A DNA stretch of 24,451 nt from SZUA-252 sp035716005 (GTDB lineage: Bacteria; Eisenbacteria; RBG-16-71-46; SZUA-252), in NCBI GenBank assembly GCA_035716005.1, contig DASTKG010000068.1, forward strand, positions 1 through 24,451, given 5' to 3'. Each line of letters begins with the position of its first letter. The first letter of the stretch is position 1. The translations under genes were made by a program, and so were the position numbers. Below, piece by piece: positions 15,597-23,695 of the stretch. Below the pieces are notes generated by a model, which saw only the letters and a program-made list of their open reading frames with translations, made no database searches and was not told the origin of the DNA.

Positions 15597-16562
15597 ATGA
15601 GTCCCATGCTCGGCGGTCTCCGCCTTCGTCTCGTCCCGACACTCGCCCTCCTTCTCGCGTTCGCCGCGTCCGGCTGCCGCGCCCCATGGGGATCGCGGGG
15701 GGACGCGCTCGTCCTGGCCGGCTCCTTCGAGGCGAACGACGTGCGCGTCGGGTCGCTCGTGGGCGGCCGCGTCGACTCGGTCTTCGCCCACGAGGGCGAC
15801 TCGGTACGCGTCGGCGACCGCCTCCTCAGCCTCGACCCGTCGCTCATCGACGCGCAGATCGCGGAGCAGAGGGGCCTCGTGGCCGCCGCGCGCGCGAAAT
15901 ACGATCTCGTCCGCCGCGGGCCGCGCAAGGAGGAGATCGCGAAGGCGAAGGTGGAGTACGAGAACGCCGAGTCGGAGCGGAAGCGGTTCGAAGCGCTCCT
16001 GAAGGACGGCATGGTGGCGCCGCAGCAATACGAGAGCGCGGAGGCGCTCGCCGCGAGCCGGCGCGAGACCTACCAGGCGCTCGTGAACGGTTCGCGTCCC
16101 GAGGACATCGCTTCGGCGCGCGCCTCGCTCGACGGCGCCGAAGGGCGGCTTCGCTACCTGCTCCAGGAGCGCGAGGAATCGGTCATCGTGGCGCCGATTC
16201 GCGGCTTCGTGCAGACGCTCGACCTTCGCCCCGGCGATCTCGTCGCCGCGCGACAGCCCGTCGCGGTCCTCCTCGAGGAGGGCCCGCTGACCGTGCGGGT
16301 CTACGTCCCCGAGCCGCGCCTCGGCCTCGTCCGCGTGGGCCAGGCGGTGGACCTTCGCGTCGACACGTACCCGAAGCGCGTCTTCCCGGGCCGCGTCGTC
16401 GAGATCTCCTCGCGGGCGGAGTACATGCCGCGGAACGTGCAGACCCTGGAGCAGCGCAACGACCAGGTCTTCGGGGTGAAGATCGAAACCGACCCGGCCC
16501 CCGAGCTGAAATCGGGAATGGCCGCCACCGCGACGATCAGGACGGCGGAGCCCGCGCGGTGA
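15597..16562 (+). CDS. HlyD/YbhG-type periplasmic adaptor lipoprotein of an ABC exporter
   Basis: The 321-residue protein has a lipoprotein signal with FAASGC (Cys27). It then has the biotinyl-lipoyl half-motif VGGRVDSVFAHEGDSVRVGDRL, given here as a landmark in two parts: VGGRVDSVFAHEG followed by DSVRVGDRL. A long helical hairpin follows (about 75-185, rich in Ala/Glu/Arg), then the second lipoyl half (VIVAPIRGFVQTLDLRPGD) and a beta-barrel domain. This is the membrane fusion protein layout. It bridges an inner-membrane ABC pump to an outer-membrane channel. Its stop overlaps the ATPase GTG (GTGA), so the three genes form an operon. An outer-membrane TolC partner is not encoded in the window. 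Starts at 15588 and 15606 are alternatives. Confidence 0.85.
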   Translation: MSPMLGGLRLRLVPTLALLLAFAASGCRAPWGSRGDALVLAGSFEANDVRVGSLVGGRVDSVFAHEGDSVRVGDRLLSLDPSLIDAQIAEQRGLVAAARAKYDLVRRGPRKEEIAKAKVEYENAESERKRFEALLKDGMVAPQQYESAEALAASRRETYQALVNGSRPEDIASARASLDGAEGRLRYLLQEREESVIVAPIRGFVQTLDLRPGDLVAARQPVAVLLEEGPLTVRVYVPEPRLGLVRVGQAVDLRVDTYPKRVFPGRVVEISSRAEYMPRNVQTLEQRNDQVFGVKIETDPAPELKSGMAATATIRTAEPAR

Positions 16563-17575
16563 CGGCCGGCTCCGCGCCCGCGGCGCCGACCTCCACTTCC
16601 GGCGACTACGGCATCGAAGTCCGCGGCGTCACGCGCGACTTCGGCAAGGTCCGCGCGCTCGACGGCGTCTCCCTCCACGTGAATCGCGGCGAGATCTACG
16701 GACTCCTCGGCCCGAACGGCTCCGGAAAATCGACCCTCATCCGAATTCTATGCGGGCTTCTCGCGCCCACGGGAGGGACCGCGTTCGTCGACGGTCTCCC
16801 CGTTCCGGCCAGGAGCGAGGAGGTGCGCGCGCGGATCGGCTACGTGCCCCAGCGATTCTCGCTCTACGAGGACCTGACGGTCGCCGAGAACCTCGACTTC
16901 TTCGCGGAGGTCTACGGGCTCCACGGCCGGCGCCGGCGCGAGCGGCAGGAATGGGTCATCGGCCTCGCGAAGCTCGACCCCTACCGCGGGCGGCTGGCGG
17001 CGCACTTGTCGGGCGGATGGAAGCAGCGCCTCTCGCTCGCGGCCGCGCTCATGCACGAGCCGCGCGTCCTCTTCCTCGACGAGCCGACGGCCGGGATCGA
17101 TCCCGTCGCGCGCCGGGAGCTCTGGAACCTCCTCTTCGAATTCGCCGGCCACGGCGTGACGCTCGTCGTCACCACGCACTACATGGACGAGGCCGAGCGC
17201 TGCAGCACGGTCGGCTATCTCTACCTCTCGCGCATGCTCGTCTCGGGACGCCCGGCCGACCTCCAGCGCCTCCCCGAGGTGACGCCGAGCGGCATGCGGC
17301 GGCTGGAAGCCGAGTGCGAGGGCGGGGTCGCGGCGCTCATGACCCGCGCCCGCGGATTCGAGTACATCGACGACGTCACGATCTTCGGAAACGCGCTCCA
17401 CCTCCTCGTCGAGGGAGGCGTGGACGACGCGCGCGTCGAGCGGGACCTCACGGCCGCGGCGGGAACGACGGTCCACGTTCGCGCCATCGAGCCGTCGCTG
17501 GAGGACGTCTTCGTCCGCCTGACGAAGCTGGCCGGACAGCCCGAGCCGCTCGCGTCGAAGGGGAGGCGCGCGTGA
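16559..17575 (+). CDS. ABC transporter ATP-binding protein (YbhF/CcmA-like exporter class)
   Basis: The 338-residue ATPase has Walker A GPNGSGKS (51-58), Q-loop Gln98 (YVPQRFSLYEDLT), signature LSGGWKQR (150-157), Walker B VLFLDEP (170-176) and switch His207 (TTHYMDEAE). The signature has Trp where Gln/Met is usual (LSGGW), as seen in YbhF-type ATPases. About 110 residues follow the ATPase domain and end in SLEDVFVRLT, typical of drug-efflux ATPases. The start is GTG at 16559, overlapping the adaptor stop; this is inferred from the overlap. There is one nucleotide-binding domain, so it must dimerise, unlike E. coli YbhF with two domains. Confidence 0.9.
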   Translation: MTAGSAPAAPTSTSGDYGIEVRGVTRDFGKVRALDGVSLHVNRGEIYGLLGPNGSGKSTLIRILCGLLAPTGGTAFVDGLPVPARSEEVRARIGYVPQRFSLYEDLTVAENLDFFAEVYGLHGRRRRERQEWVIGLAKLDPYRGRLAAHLSGGWKQRLSLAAALMHEPRVLFLDEPTAGIDPVARRELWNLLFEFAGHGVTLVVTTHYMDEAERCSTVGYLYLSRMLVSGRPADLQRLPEVTPSGMRRLEAECEGGVAALMTRARGFEYIDDVTIFGNALHLLVEGGVDDARVERDLTAAAGTTVHVRAIEPSLEDVFVRLTKLAGQPEPLASKGRRA

Positions 17576-18678
17576 AGGGCTTTCGGGCCGTCCTCCGCAA
17601 GGAGTCGATCCAGATGTCGCGCGACCACGGGACGCTCCGCTTCGCCATTCTCGTCCCGATCTTCCAGCTCTTCCTCTTCGGCGTCATCGACACGAACATC
17701 CGCTTCGTTCCGACGGCGGTCTTCGACCAGAGCCGCACGCAGGAGAGCCGGCAGCTCATTCGGGATTTCGGCAACACGAGGACCTTCGAGGTGTCGAGGT
17801 TCGTGACGTCGCGGCGGGAGCTTCACGAGGCGATCGTGGCGGGGCATGCTTCGGTGGGGATCGAGATCCCGCCCGATTACGCCGACCGGCGCGCGGCCGG
17901 GCAGGCGGCGGACGTTCTGGTCCTGATCGACGGATCGGACGCGAACACCTCGGGGCAGGCGCTCGCGGCGGCGAACGGGGTGGCGATGAGCCGGAGCGTC
18001 GAGGAACTGGCGGCGCGCGCGGGAGCGGCCGATCTGCCGCTCCGCGTCTTCCCTCAGCTCCTCTTCAATCCCGACTCGAGGAGCGCGAACCTGCTCATTC
18101 CCGGGCTCGTGGCCATCCTGCTCACCTTCTCGGGCACGATGCTCGCCGCGTTCTCCATCGTGCGGGAGCGGGAGCGCGGGACGCTAGAGCAGCTCATGGT
18201 CACCCCCGTATCCCCGGTCGGCGTCGTCCTCGGGAAGCTCCTTCCCTACCTCGTCCTGGGCTTCGTCCAGCTGATCGTCATCCTCGTCGCCATGACCCTG
18301 GTATTCCGAGTCCCAATCCACGGAAACGTATTCCTCCTTCTCGGCCTGTCCCTCGTCTACCTCTTCGCGCTCCTCTCGATGGCGCTCATGGTCTCGGCCA
18401 GCGCGGCCACGCAGATGGAAGCGATCCAGCGCGCCCAGACGTTCCTTCTCCCCTCGATCATGCTCTCGGGGTACGTCTTCCCCCTCAGCTCCCTCCCCCA
18501 CGTGCTCCGCGTCGCGGCCCAGATCCTGCCCGCCACGCACTTCATCGCGATCTCGCGCGGCATCATCATACGCGGGGCGACCTTCGTCGATCTATGGCAG
18601 GACGTGGCCGCCCTCCTCGCGATCTCGGCCGTGCTGGTGCTCATGAGCACGCGCGCGTTCCGGAAGACGATCTCCTAG
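17572..18678 (+). CDS. ABC-2 type permease (YbhS/YbhR-like)
   Basis: The 368-residue permease has an N-terminal amphipathic and membrane segment (FAILVPIFQLFLFGV), and a large extracytoplasmic domain (about 45-175). Five C-terminal membrane segments follow, beginning LIPGLVAILLTFSGTMLAAF and including ERERGTLEQLMVTP, the conserved cytoplasmic coupling helix of this family. The start GTG overlaps the ATPase stop by 4 nt, with AGGGGAGG about 6 nt upstream. Only one permease gene is present, so a homodimer is expected instead of the YbhS-YbhR pair. The cluster likely exports a drug, lipid or other hydrophobic compound; the substrate is unknown. Confidence 0.9.
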   Translation: MKGFRAVLRKESIQMSRDHGTLRFAILVPIFQLFLFGVIDTNIRFVPTAVFDQSRTQESRQLIRDFGNTRTFEVSRFVTSRRELHEAIVAGHASVGIEIPPDYADRRAAGQAADVLVLIDGSDANTSGQALAAANGVAMSRSVEELAARAGAADLPLRVFPQLLFNPDSRSANLLIPGLVAILLTFSGTMLAAFSIVRERERGTLEQLMVTPVSPVGVVLGKLLPYLVLGFVQLIVILVAMTLVFRVPIHGNVFLLLGLSLVYLFALLSMALMVSASAATQMEAIQRAQTFLLPSIMLSGYVFPLSSLPHVLRVAAQILPATHFIAISRGIIIRGATFVDLWQDVAALLAISAVLVLMSTRAFRKTIS

Positions 18679-18713
18679 GGCGGCCGGCGGCCCCGCGCGC
18701 GCCGCAAAGTGAA

Positions 18714-18741
18714 CCGCCCCGTCGCGCGAGCGACGAGGCGG
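18714..18741. terminator. GNRA-capped hairpin between permease and SWIB genes
   Basis: Arms 18714-18725 and 18730-18741 pair at 11 of 12 positions around a GCGA tetraloop. It lies in the 88-nt gap between convergent stops. In the leftward direction a short T-rich tail (TTCACTTTG) follows. It probably serves both genes. Confidence 0.6.
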
Positions 18742-18766
18742 TCCGTCACGAATGGAAGCCGGTCGT

Positions 18767-19078
18767 TTACTTGAGGTGCTTCGAGACGAGCTTCGTCATC
18801 TCGAACATGCTCACCTGCTTCTTGCCCCCGAAGACCGCGCGGAGCTTCTCGTCCGCGTTGATCATGGTCCTCTTCTTCGCGTCCTGGAGCTTGTTCTTCT
18901 TGATGTACGCCCAGAGCTTCTTCGTCACCTCGGTGCGAGGCATCGCCTTGTTGCCGATCACCTCGGAGAGCGTCGACGAGGGCGTCATCGGCTTCATGAA
19001 CGCGGCATTCGGTTTCCGCTTCGCCTTGGCGGCCTTCTTCTTCGCAGCAGGCTTCGTAGCGCGCTTCTTAGCGGGCAT
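18767..19078 (-). CDS. SWIB/MDM2-domain protein with Lys/Ala-rich tail
   Basis: The 103-residue basic protein has an N-terminal Lys/Ala tail (2-23, AKKKAAKAKRK) like histone H1-type tails, then a SWIB domain (about 29-101). The domain contains MTPSSTLSEVIG, MPRTEVTKKLWAYIKKN (46-62) and a C-terminal FEMTKLVSKHLK helix. SWIB domains occur in eukaryotic SWI/SNF subunits, in Chlamydia (also fused to topoisomerase) and in various other bacteria. A DNA-binding or nucleoid role is likely but untested. The gene has a good promoter (TTGTCA-17-TAGTAA) and GAAAGGAG before the ATG. Confidence 0.88.
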   Translation of the reverse strand: MPAKKRATKPAAKKKAAKAKRKPNAAFMKPMTPSSTLSEVIGNKAMPRTEVTKKLWAYIKKNKLQDAKKRTMINADEKLRAVFGGKKQVSMFEMTKLVSKHLK

Positions 19079-19141
19079 GCACCTTTCTCCTTTCTCGAGG
19101 ACTCGTGCCGATCTGTCAAATCATGTCGGCGCCGAGGGAAA

Positions 19142-19170
19142 TTACTAGCACGCTATAGGCGGGGTGACAA
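19142..19170 (-). promoter_or_regulatory. Promoter of the SWIB-domain gene
   Basis: On the minus strand TTGTCA (19165-19170), a 17-bp spacer and TAGTAA (19142-19147) give a leader of about 57 nt with a good Shine-Dalgarno. It is the best -35/-10 pair by spacing in the window apart from the tRNA promoter. Confidence 0.55.
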
Positions 19171-19209
19171 GCAAGGAGGGGCGTTTTTCAGAGGGAAGGG
19201 CAAAAAAAA

Positions 19210-19286
19210 TGGAGCGGAAGACGGGATTTGAACCCGCGACAACCACCTTGGCAAGGTGGGGCTCTACCGGGCTGAGCTACTTCCGC
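19210..19286 (-). tRNA. tRNA-Gly (GCC)
   Basis: The 77-nt gene folds as a cloverleaf. Acceptor arms GCGGAAG and CTTCCGC pair fully, the D-arm is GCTC/GAGC, and the anticodon stem CCACC/GGTGG has loop TTGCCAA (anticodon GCC). The variable loop is TTGTC and the T-arm GCGGG-TTCAAAT-CCCGT, then discriminator T and an encoded CCA. A run of eight T follows the CCA directly (19202-19209) and may end transcription. Confidence 0.97.
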
Positions 19287-19318
19287 TCGCAACTTGAATT
19301 GTCGGTGCCGCGGGAGGG

Positions 19319-19348
19319 ATTCTAAACGCCTTCCTTCCGCCCCGTCAA
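19319..19348 (-). promoter_or_regulatory. tRNA-Gly promoter inside the end of glgA
   Basis: On the minus strand TTGACG (19343-19348), an 18-bp spacer and TAGAAT (19319-19324) are each 5/6 consensus matches. The -10 includes the glgA stop codon TAG. Transcription would start about 26 nt before the tRNA. Confidence 0.6.
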
Positions 19349-20923
19349 GGGAGGCCCCGGGGGAGTCCACCCGCCGGGCCCCTCGACGGAGGCCCCCGGT
19401 TCGAGCCCCGAGAGCCATCGGTGGTATCCGGTCCCCATGCGCCGCACGGCGTTCGCCTGGCGGTAGAGCGCCAGGTAGCGGCGCGCGGAGGCCTCCCAGG
19501 AGAAGTCCTTGGCCATGCCCCGCTTCCGGATCGTCCCCAGGAGAGCGGGCGCGCGGTAGAGGGAGAGGGCCTCGTCCACGGCGCCGAGGAGCGCGCTCGC
19601 GGTGTAGGGCTCGAAGAGGATCCCGGTCCCCTCCTCCGTCCCCGGGCGCCACGGCTCGATCGTGTCCACCAGGCCGCCGGTGGCGCGGGCCACGGGGACG
19701 GTGCCGTATCGCATGCTCATCATTTGCGAGAGCCCGCACGGCTCGTAGCGGGAGGGCATGAGGAAGAAGTCGGCGCCCCCCTCGATGCGGTGCGCCAGGG
19801 GGTCCTGGAATCCCCCTCGGTAGGCGACCCGCTCCGGCGCCCGCGCGGCCCACTCGGAGAAGAGCGACTCGTAGCGAGGGGAGCCGTTCCCGAGCACCGC
19901 CCAGCGCGCCGGGAGCGCGAAGAGCCGCTCGGCCGCCGCCGCCACGAGATCGAAGCCCTTCTGGTCGACCAGGCGCGAGACGATTCCGAAGAGGGGCCAG
20001 TCGGGCTCCCGCGCCAGGGAGAGCTCCTGGAGGAGCGCCGCCTTGCAGATCGATTTCCCCTCGAGCGATTCGGCGTCGAAGCGGGAGGTGAGATGGCGGT
20101 CCGTCCGGGGATTCCAGACCGCGACGTCGATGCCGTTCGGGATGCCGACGAGGTCCTCGCGCCGGGCGTTCAGCACGCCCTGGAGCCCGAAACCGAACTC
20201 GTCGCCCGACTGGATCTCCTCGGCGTAGCGCTCGCTCACCGTGGTGAGCGTGTCGGCGAAGTGGATTCCCGCCTTCAGGAAATTCATGCGGCCCCAGAAT
20301 TCGAACGGCGAGAGGGGATAGAAGAAGTCGGTCGGGAAGCCGGCCAGGCGCATCGTCTCGGGCGGATGGATTCCCTGGTAGCCCAGGTTGTGGAGCGAGA
20401 GGACGCACGCGGTCATCTGGAAGAAGGGATCGTCGGCGTAGATCGTCTTGAGATACGCCGGGATGAGCGCCGTCTGCTGGTCGTTCGCGTGAATCACCTC
20501 GGGCGCGTAGGCGACGGCCCGCATCGCCTCGATGCAGGCGCGCGAGAAGAAGACGAAGCGCTCGGCGTCGTCCTCGTACGCCTCGCCCGTGGCGGGATCG
20601 GCGTAGATGCCGGGCCGCCCGAAGAAGCGGTCGTTCGCGAGGAAGAAGTGATGGAGATGGGGCGGGTCGGCGGAGTGGCGCAGGCGATAGACGAGCGCCG
20701 GCTCCTCCGCGCCGCCCAGAGGCACCTCCACGCGCGCCACGAGCTCGAGGGAGGCCTCCTCCGGCAGCGCCATCGTCGCGTACCGCGGAAGGAAGACCGC
20801 CACCGAGCAGCCGAGGTCGGCGATGCCGCGGGAGAGCGCTCCCACCACGTCGGCGAGCCCGCCGACCTTGGCGAAGGGAACGCACTCGGCGCTCGCGAAG
20901 GCGACGCGGAAACGCTGCGCCAT
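19322..20923 (-). CDS. glgA: Glycogen (starch) synthase, GT5 family
   Basis: The 533-residue enzyme has the GT5 N-terminal loop FAKVGGLADV (17-26, K-x-G-G-L that binds the nucleotide sugar), HANDQQTALIPAYLK, SLHNLGYQG and the C-terminal PSRYEPCGLSQM with the catalytic Glu. It transfers glucose from ADP-glucose (possibly UDP-glucose) to alpha-1,4-glucan. The lysine loop has Val where Thr/Ser is common. Start ATG 20923 overlaps the galT-like stop by one base (TGATG), so the two are translationally coupled. The last 35 residues are Gly/Pro-rich and beyond the usual end of the family. The 3' end carries the tRNA-Gly promoter. Confidence 0.93.
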   Translation of the reverse strand: MAQRFRVAFASAECVPFAKVGGLADVVGALSRGIADLGCSVAVFLPRYATMALPEEASLELVARVEVPLGGAEEPALVYRLRHSADPPHLHHFFLANDRFFGRPGIYADPATGEAYEDDAERFVFFSRACIEAMRAVAYAPEVIHANDQQTALIPAYLKTIYADDPFFQMTACVLSLHNLGYQGIHPPETMRLAGFPTDFFYPLSPFEFWGRMNFLKAGIHFADTLTTVSERYAEEIQSGDEFGFGLQGVLNARREDLVGIPNGIDVAVWNPRTDRHLTSRFDAESLEGKSICKAALLQELSLAREPDWPLFGIVSRLVDQKGFDLVAAAAERLFALPARWAVLGNGSPRYESLFSEWAARAPERVAYRGGFQDPLAHRIEGGADFFLMPSRYEPCGLSQMMSMRYGTVPVARATGGLVDTIEPWRPGTEEGTGILFEPYTASALLGAVDEALSLYRAPALLGTIRKRGMAKDFSWEASARRYLALYRQANAVRRMGTGYHRWLSGLEPGASVEGPGGWTPPGPPLTGRKEGV

Positions 20924-21933
20924 CAGACGCGGGACTCCAGCTCGCGAAGGTACTTCGCCGATTCCTCGGGGGGCGTCGTGTTGATGTAGAAGCCGGTCCC
21001 CCACTCGAACCCGGCGACGTGCGCGAGCTTCGGGAAGATCTCCAGGTGCCAGTGATAGTGCTCGAGGTGGGTCTCGCGGCAGGGCGCGGTGTGGATGAGG
21101 AAGTTGTAGCTCGGCCGGTCGAGGGCGCGACGAAGCCGCCCCAGGGTGTCGCGCAGCACGCGCGCCAGCGCCTCGAGCCCCTCCGTCTCCAGTTCCTCGA
21201 AGGACGCCTGGTGGCGCTTCGGGAGGATCCACGTCTCGAAGGAGAAGCGCGGGGCGAACGGGGCGATGGCGACGAAGCCCCCGTCCTCCCGGACGAGGCG
21301 GCGCCCGTCGCGCAGCTCCTGCTCCACGATGTCGCAGAAGACGCAGCGCTCCTTCAGCCTGAAGTGTTGGAGCGAGCCGTCGAGCTCCTCCTGCACGACT
21401 CTCGGGATGATCGGCGTGGCGATGAGCTGGGCGTGGCCATGCTCCAGCGACGCGCCGGCCGCCGAGCCGTGGTTCTTGAAGACCAGGATGTAGCGGAAAC
21501 GGAGGTCGTTCTTCAGATCGCGCATCCGTTCGCGGAAGGCGAGGAGGACCCGCTCGATCTCCTCCACGGAGAGTTCGCTCAGCTCCTTCGAGTGGTCGGG
21601 GCTCTCGATGATCACCTCGTGCGCGCCGATGCCGTTCATCCGGTCGTAGATCCCCTCGCCGCGCCGTTCGAGCTCTCCTTCGATCTGAAGCGCGGGGAAC
21701 TTGTTCGGAACCACGCGCGTCGTCCAGCCGGGGCCGTTCGCCGGGCTGCCGGGAGGGCGGAACGCGAGGATCTCGGGGGTGGTGTACGACTCGTGCCCGG
21801 GGCAGAAGGGGCAGACGTCGGGGCCGGTCGGCGCGGCGCTCCCCCTCGCGTCGAAGTCGCGCGGGCGGAATCGCCGCTCGGCCGCGATGATCACCCATCG
21901 GCCCACCACGGGATCTCGGCGGAGTTCAGGCAT
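20923..21933 (-). CDS. galT: GalT-like hexose-1-phosphate nucleotidyltransferase
   Basis: The 336-residue HIT-superfamily protein has the zinc-type CPFC (41-44), NGIGAHEVIIESPDH (100-114), and the active-site HGHAQ (165-169), where the second His (167) should form the nucleotidyl-enzyme. A second CVFC lies further on, and the C-terminal half has HLEHYHWHLEIFPK. This fits galactose-1-phosphate uridylyltransferase. HGHAQ in place of HPHGQ, and coupling to glgA, also allow an ADP-glucose phosphorylase-like or other sugar-1-phosphate activity. It lies 5 nt after the SPOR gene stop and is coupled to glgA, so it probably links hexose-1-phosphates to glycogen. Confidence 0.85.
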   Translation of the reverse strand: MPELRRDPVVGRWVIIAAERRFRPRDFDARGSAAPTGPDVCPFCPGHESYTTPEILAFRPPGSPANGPGWTTRVVPNKFPALQIEGELERRGEGIYDRMNGIGAHEVIIESPDHSKELSELSVEEIERVLLAFRERMRDLKNDLRFRYILVFKNHGSAAGASLEHGHAQLIATPIIPRVVQEELDGSLQHFRLKERCVFCDIVEQELRDGRRLVREDGGFVAIAPFAPRFSFETWILPKRHQASFEELETEGLEALARVLRDTLGRLRRALDRPSYNFLIHTAPCRETHLEHYHWHLEIFPKLAHVAGFEWGTGFYINTTPPEESAKYLRELESRV

Positions 21934-21938
21934 GGGAT

Positions 21939-22556
21939 CTATTCATCGGTTCCACGGGCGCGAACCTTGACCCGGAAGGCGCCGGGATAGCCCATCTCGA
22001 CCGCCCGCCCCTTCAAGATCTGCGCTTCTCCCTCGGTGGCGAAGCCCCCCAGGCGGACTTTCGAGAGCCCCGACTCCAGATCGATCGTGGCGCTCGTGCC
22101 GAGCCGATCCGAGGCCTCCGCCGCGACGCGGGCCGCGAGGGCCCCATCGGGGGTGGCCAGAATCTGGACGCGCCAGGTCCATTCCCCCGATGGAGCGGCG
22201 CTCGGGGGCGTGGGAGGAGTGGGAGGCTCGGAGGCGGGCGTTCGTGGCTCTGGGGCCTCGGCAGGGGCCCTGGAGGGCGCGGCAGAGGGGCGGGCCGAGT
22301 CGCTCCCGGCCGGAACGGGGTCGGGGATCGACGCCAACTCCTGGGGGGTGATTTCCTCGCTCGGATCGAGCGCGCCCGAGGGGGGTCCCGAGGGGGCGCC
22401 CGGCGGCGCGGCCGCGGGCCGCGCCGGGGCGCTCGCCGGGCGGGCCGCCGGAACCGCGGCGCTCGCGTGCGCGCAGCCGCCGGCCACGAGGAAGAGCCCG
22501 AAGAAGAAGGCGCGCGTCCGATTCACGGAGGCGCCGCGGGGGCTAGAGGAATCCAT
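21939..22556 (-). CDS. SPOR-domain lipoprotein with Ala/Pro linker
   Basis: The 205-residue protein starts with a lipoprotein-like signal (AFFFGLFLVAGGC, Cys28) and has a long Ala/Pro/Ser-rich linker (about 30-122). A C-terminal SPOR domain (about 125-200) has WRVQILATPDGALAARVA and SKVRLGGFATEGEAQ. SPOR domains bind denuded peptidoglycan glycan at division sites. It is a likely outer-membrane-anchored, wall-binding protein. The start overlaps the ManC stop by 14 nt. A GTG start at residue 11 is possible and would give a more standard signal. Confidence 0.8.
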   Translation of the reverse strand: MDSSSPRGASVNRTRAFFFGLFLVAGGCAHASAAVPAARPASAPARPAAAPPGAPSGPPSGALDPSEEITPQELASIPDPVPAGSDSARPSAAPSRAPAEAPEPRTPASEPPTPPTPPSAAPSGEWTWRVQILATPDGALAARVAAEASDRLGTSATIDLESGLSKVRLGGFATEGEAQILKGRAVEMGYPGAFRVKVRARGTDE

Positions 22557-23616
22557 CCTTCCCCGCTTCCCCCCGTTTCAGCCGCTCCACGATCGACCGC
22601 ACGTCCTGCGCCCGCTCTCGCGCGCAGACCAGCGTCACGTCGCCCGTGCGGACCACGATCAGGTTCTCGACGCCGAGGGTCGCCACCAGGCCGCCGTCCG
22701 AGAAGGCCACGACGCCGCGGCTCTCGAGGAGAAGCGCGGGGCCGCGCGCCACGTTCCCCTCCGCGTCGACCGATTCGGGCGTGGCGAGCGCGGCCCACGA
22801 CCCGAGGTCGTCCCAGGCGAATCCCGCCCGCGCCACGACGGCGCGACGGGAGCGCTCCATCACGGCGTAGTCGATGGAGATCGAGGGGACCGCCGCGTAG
22901 TAGCGCTCCAGCGCCTCCTCGCTCCCCTCGTGGGGCCGGTCGGGAAGCTTCGAGAGCGGACCCGCCACGTCGGGCGCGTGCGCCGCCAGCTCCTCCAGCA
23001 TCACGGAGGGCGGGAAGACGAACATCCCCGCGTTCCACACGTGCTTTCCGTCGGCCAGGTATTTCGCGGCCGTTTCGGCGTTCGGCTTCTCGCGGAAGGC
23101 GGCCACGCTGTGGAACTCGGGAGCCCCTTCCAGCGCCGCGCCGACCTCGATGTAGCCGTAGCCCGTCTCGGGCCGCGTCGGGGGAATGCCGAACGTGACG
23201 ATGGCGCGCCGCTCGAGGGCGAGGCGCGCGGCCCGCTCCACCTCGGCGCGAAAGAGCGACGCCGGCTCGATGCGATGGTCGGACGGCAACACGACCACCG
23301 CCACGTCGTCCCCCGCGTTCCGAAGCCACCAGCAGGCGACGGCGATCGCGGGCGCGGTGTTCCGTCCCACGGGTTCTCCCACCACGTGCGCGTGCGGCAC
23401 CTGCGGCACCGCCTCGCGGACCGCGCCATGCAGGTCGCGCGCGGTGATCACCCACGCGTCGCGCGGCGAGGCGAGCCCGTCGAGGCGCGCCAGCGTGTCG
23501 GCCAGCATGGAGCGCTCGGAGAGGAGCGGCAGGAGCTGCTTCGGACGATGGCGGCGGGAGAGCGGCCAGAAGCGCTCGCCGCGCCCGCCCGCGAGGACTA
23601 CCGGGACGACGCGCAT
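22543..23616 (-). CDS. manC: Mannose-1-phosphate guanylyltransferase
   Basis: The 357-residue protein has the nucleotidyltransferase signature LAGGRGERFWPLSR (8-21) with PKQLLPL, VVLPSDH for metal and nucleotide binding, FREKP, WNAGMF, ISIDYAVMER and DDLGSW, all in family order. It makes GDP-mannose from GTP and mannose-1-phosphate. It lacks the C-terminal isomerase domain of bifunctional ManC/AlgA enzymes. ATG 23616 is chosen since family members begin a few residues before the LAGG motif; GTG 23634 is the alternative. GDP-mannose would feed the polysaccharide pathway begun by the upstream sugar transferase. Confidence 0.92.
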   Translation of the reverse strand: MRVVPVVLAGGRGERFWPLSRRHRPKQLLPLLSERSMLADTLARLDGLASPRDAWVITARDLHGAVREAVPQVPHAHVVGEPVGRNTAPAIAVACWWLRNAGDDVAVVVLPSDHRIEPASLFRAEVERAARLALERRAIVTFGIPPTRPETGYGYIEVGAALEGAPEFHSVAAFREKPNAETAAKYLADGKHVWNAGMFVFPPSVMLEELAAHAPDVAGPLSKLPDRPHEGSEEALERYYAAVPSISIDYAVMERSRRAVVARAGFAWDDLGSWAALATPESVDAEGNVARGPALLLESRGVVAFSDGGLVATLGVENLIVVRTGDVTLVCARERAQDVRSIVERLKRGEAGKDGFL

Positions 23617-23695
23617 GGGCGATCGGTACCACACCCCGGCGGGGGCGGCAACGGTTCCATCGGGTGCGGGCGCGGCCGCCGGCGCGGGCGCGCCA

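Noticed and set aside
13874..16012. N-terminal extension of the PEPCK frame (over 700 codons)
   Set aside because: Low-complexity Arg/Gly/Pro text opposite the DUF2723 and HlyD-type genes. PEPCK length, AGGAGG and TATAAT all support the ATG at 13873.
23617..23640. TACCGA as a leaderless -10 for manC
   Set aside because: It does not end in T as the other boxes do, and manC is close enough to the upstream gene to be cotranscribed.
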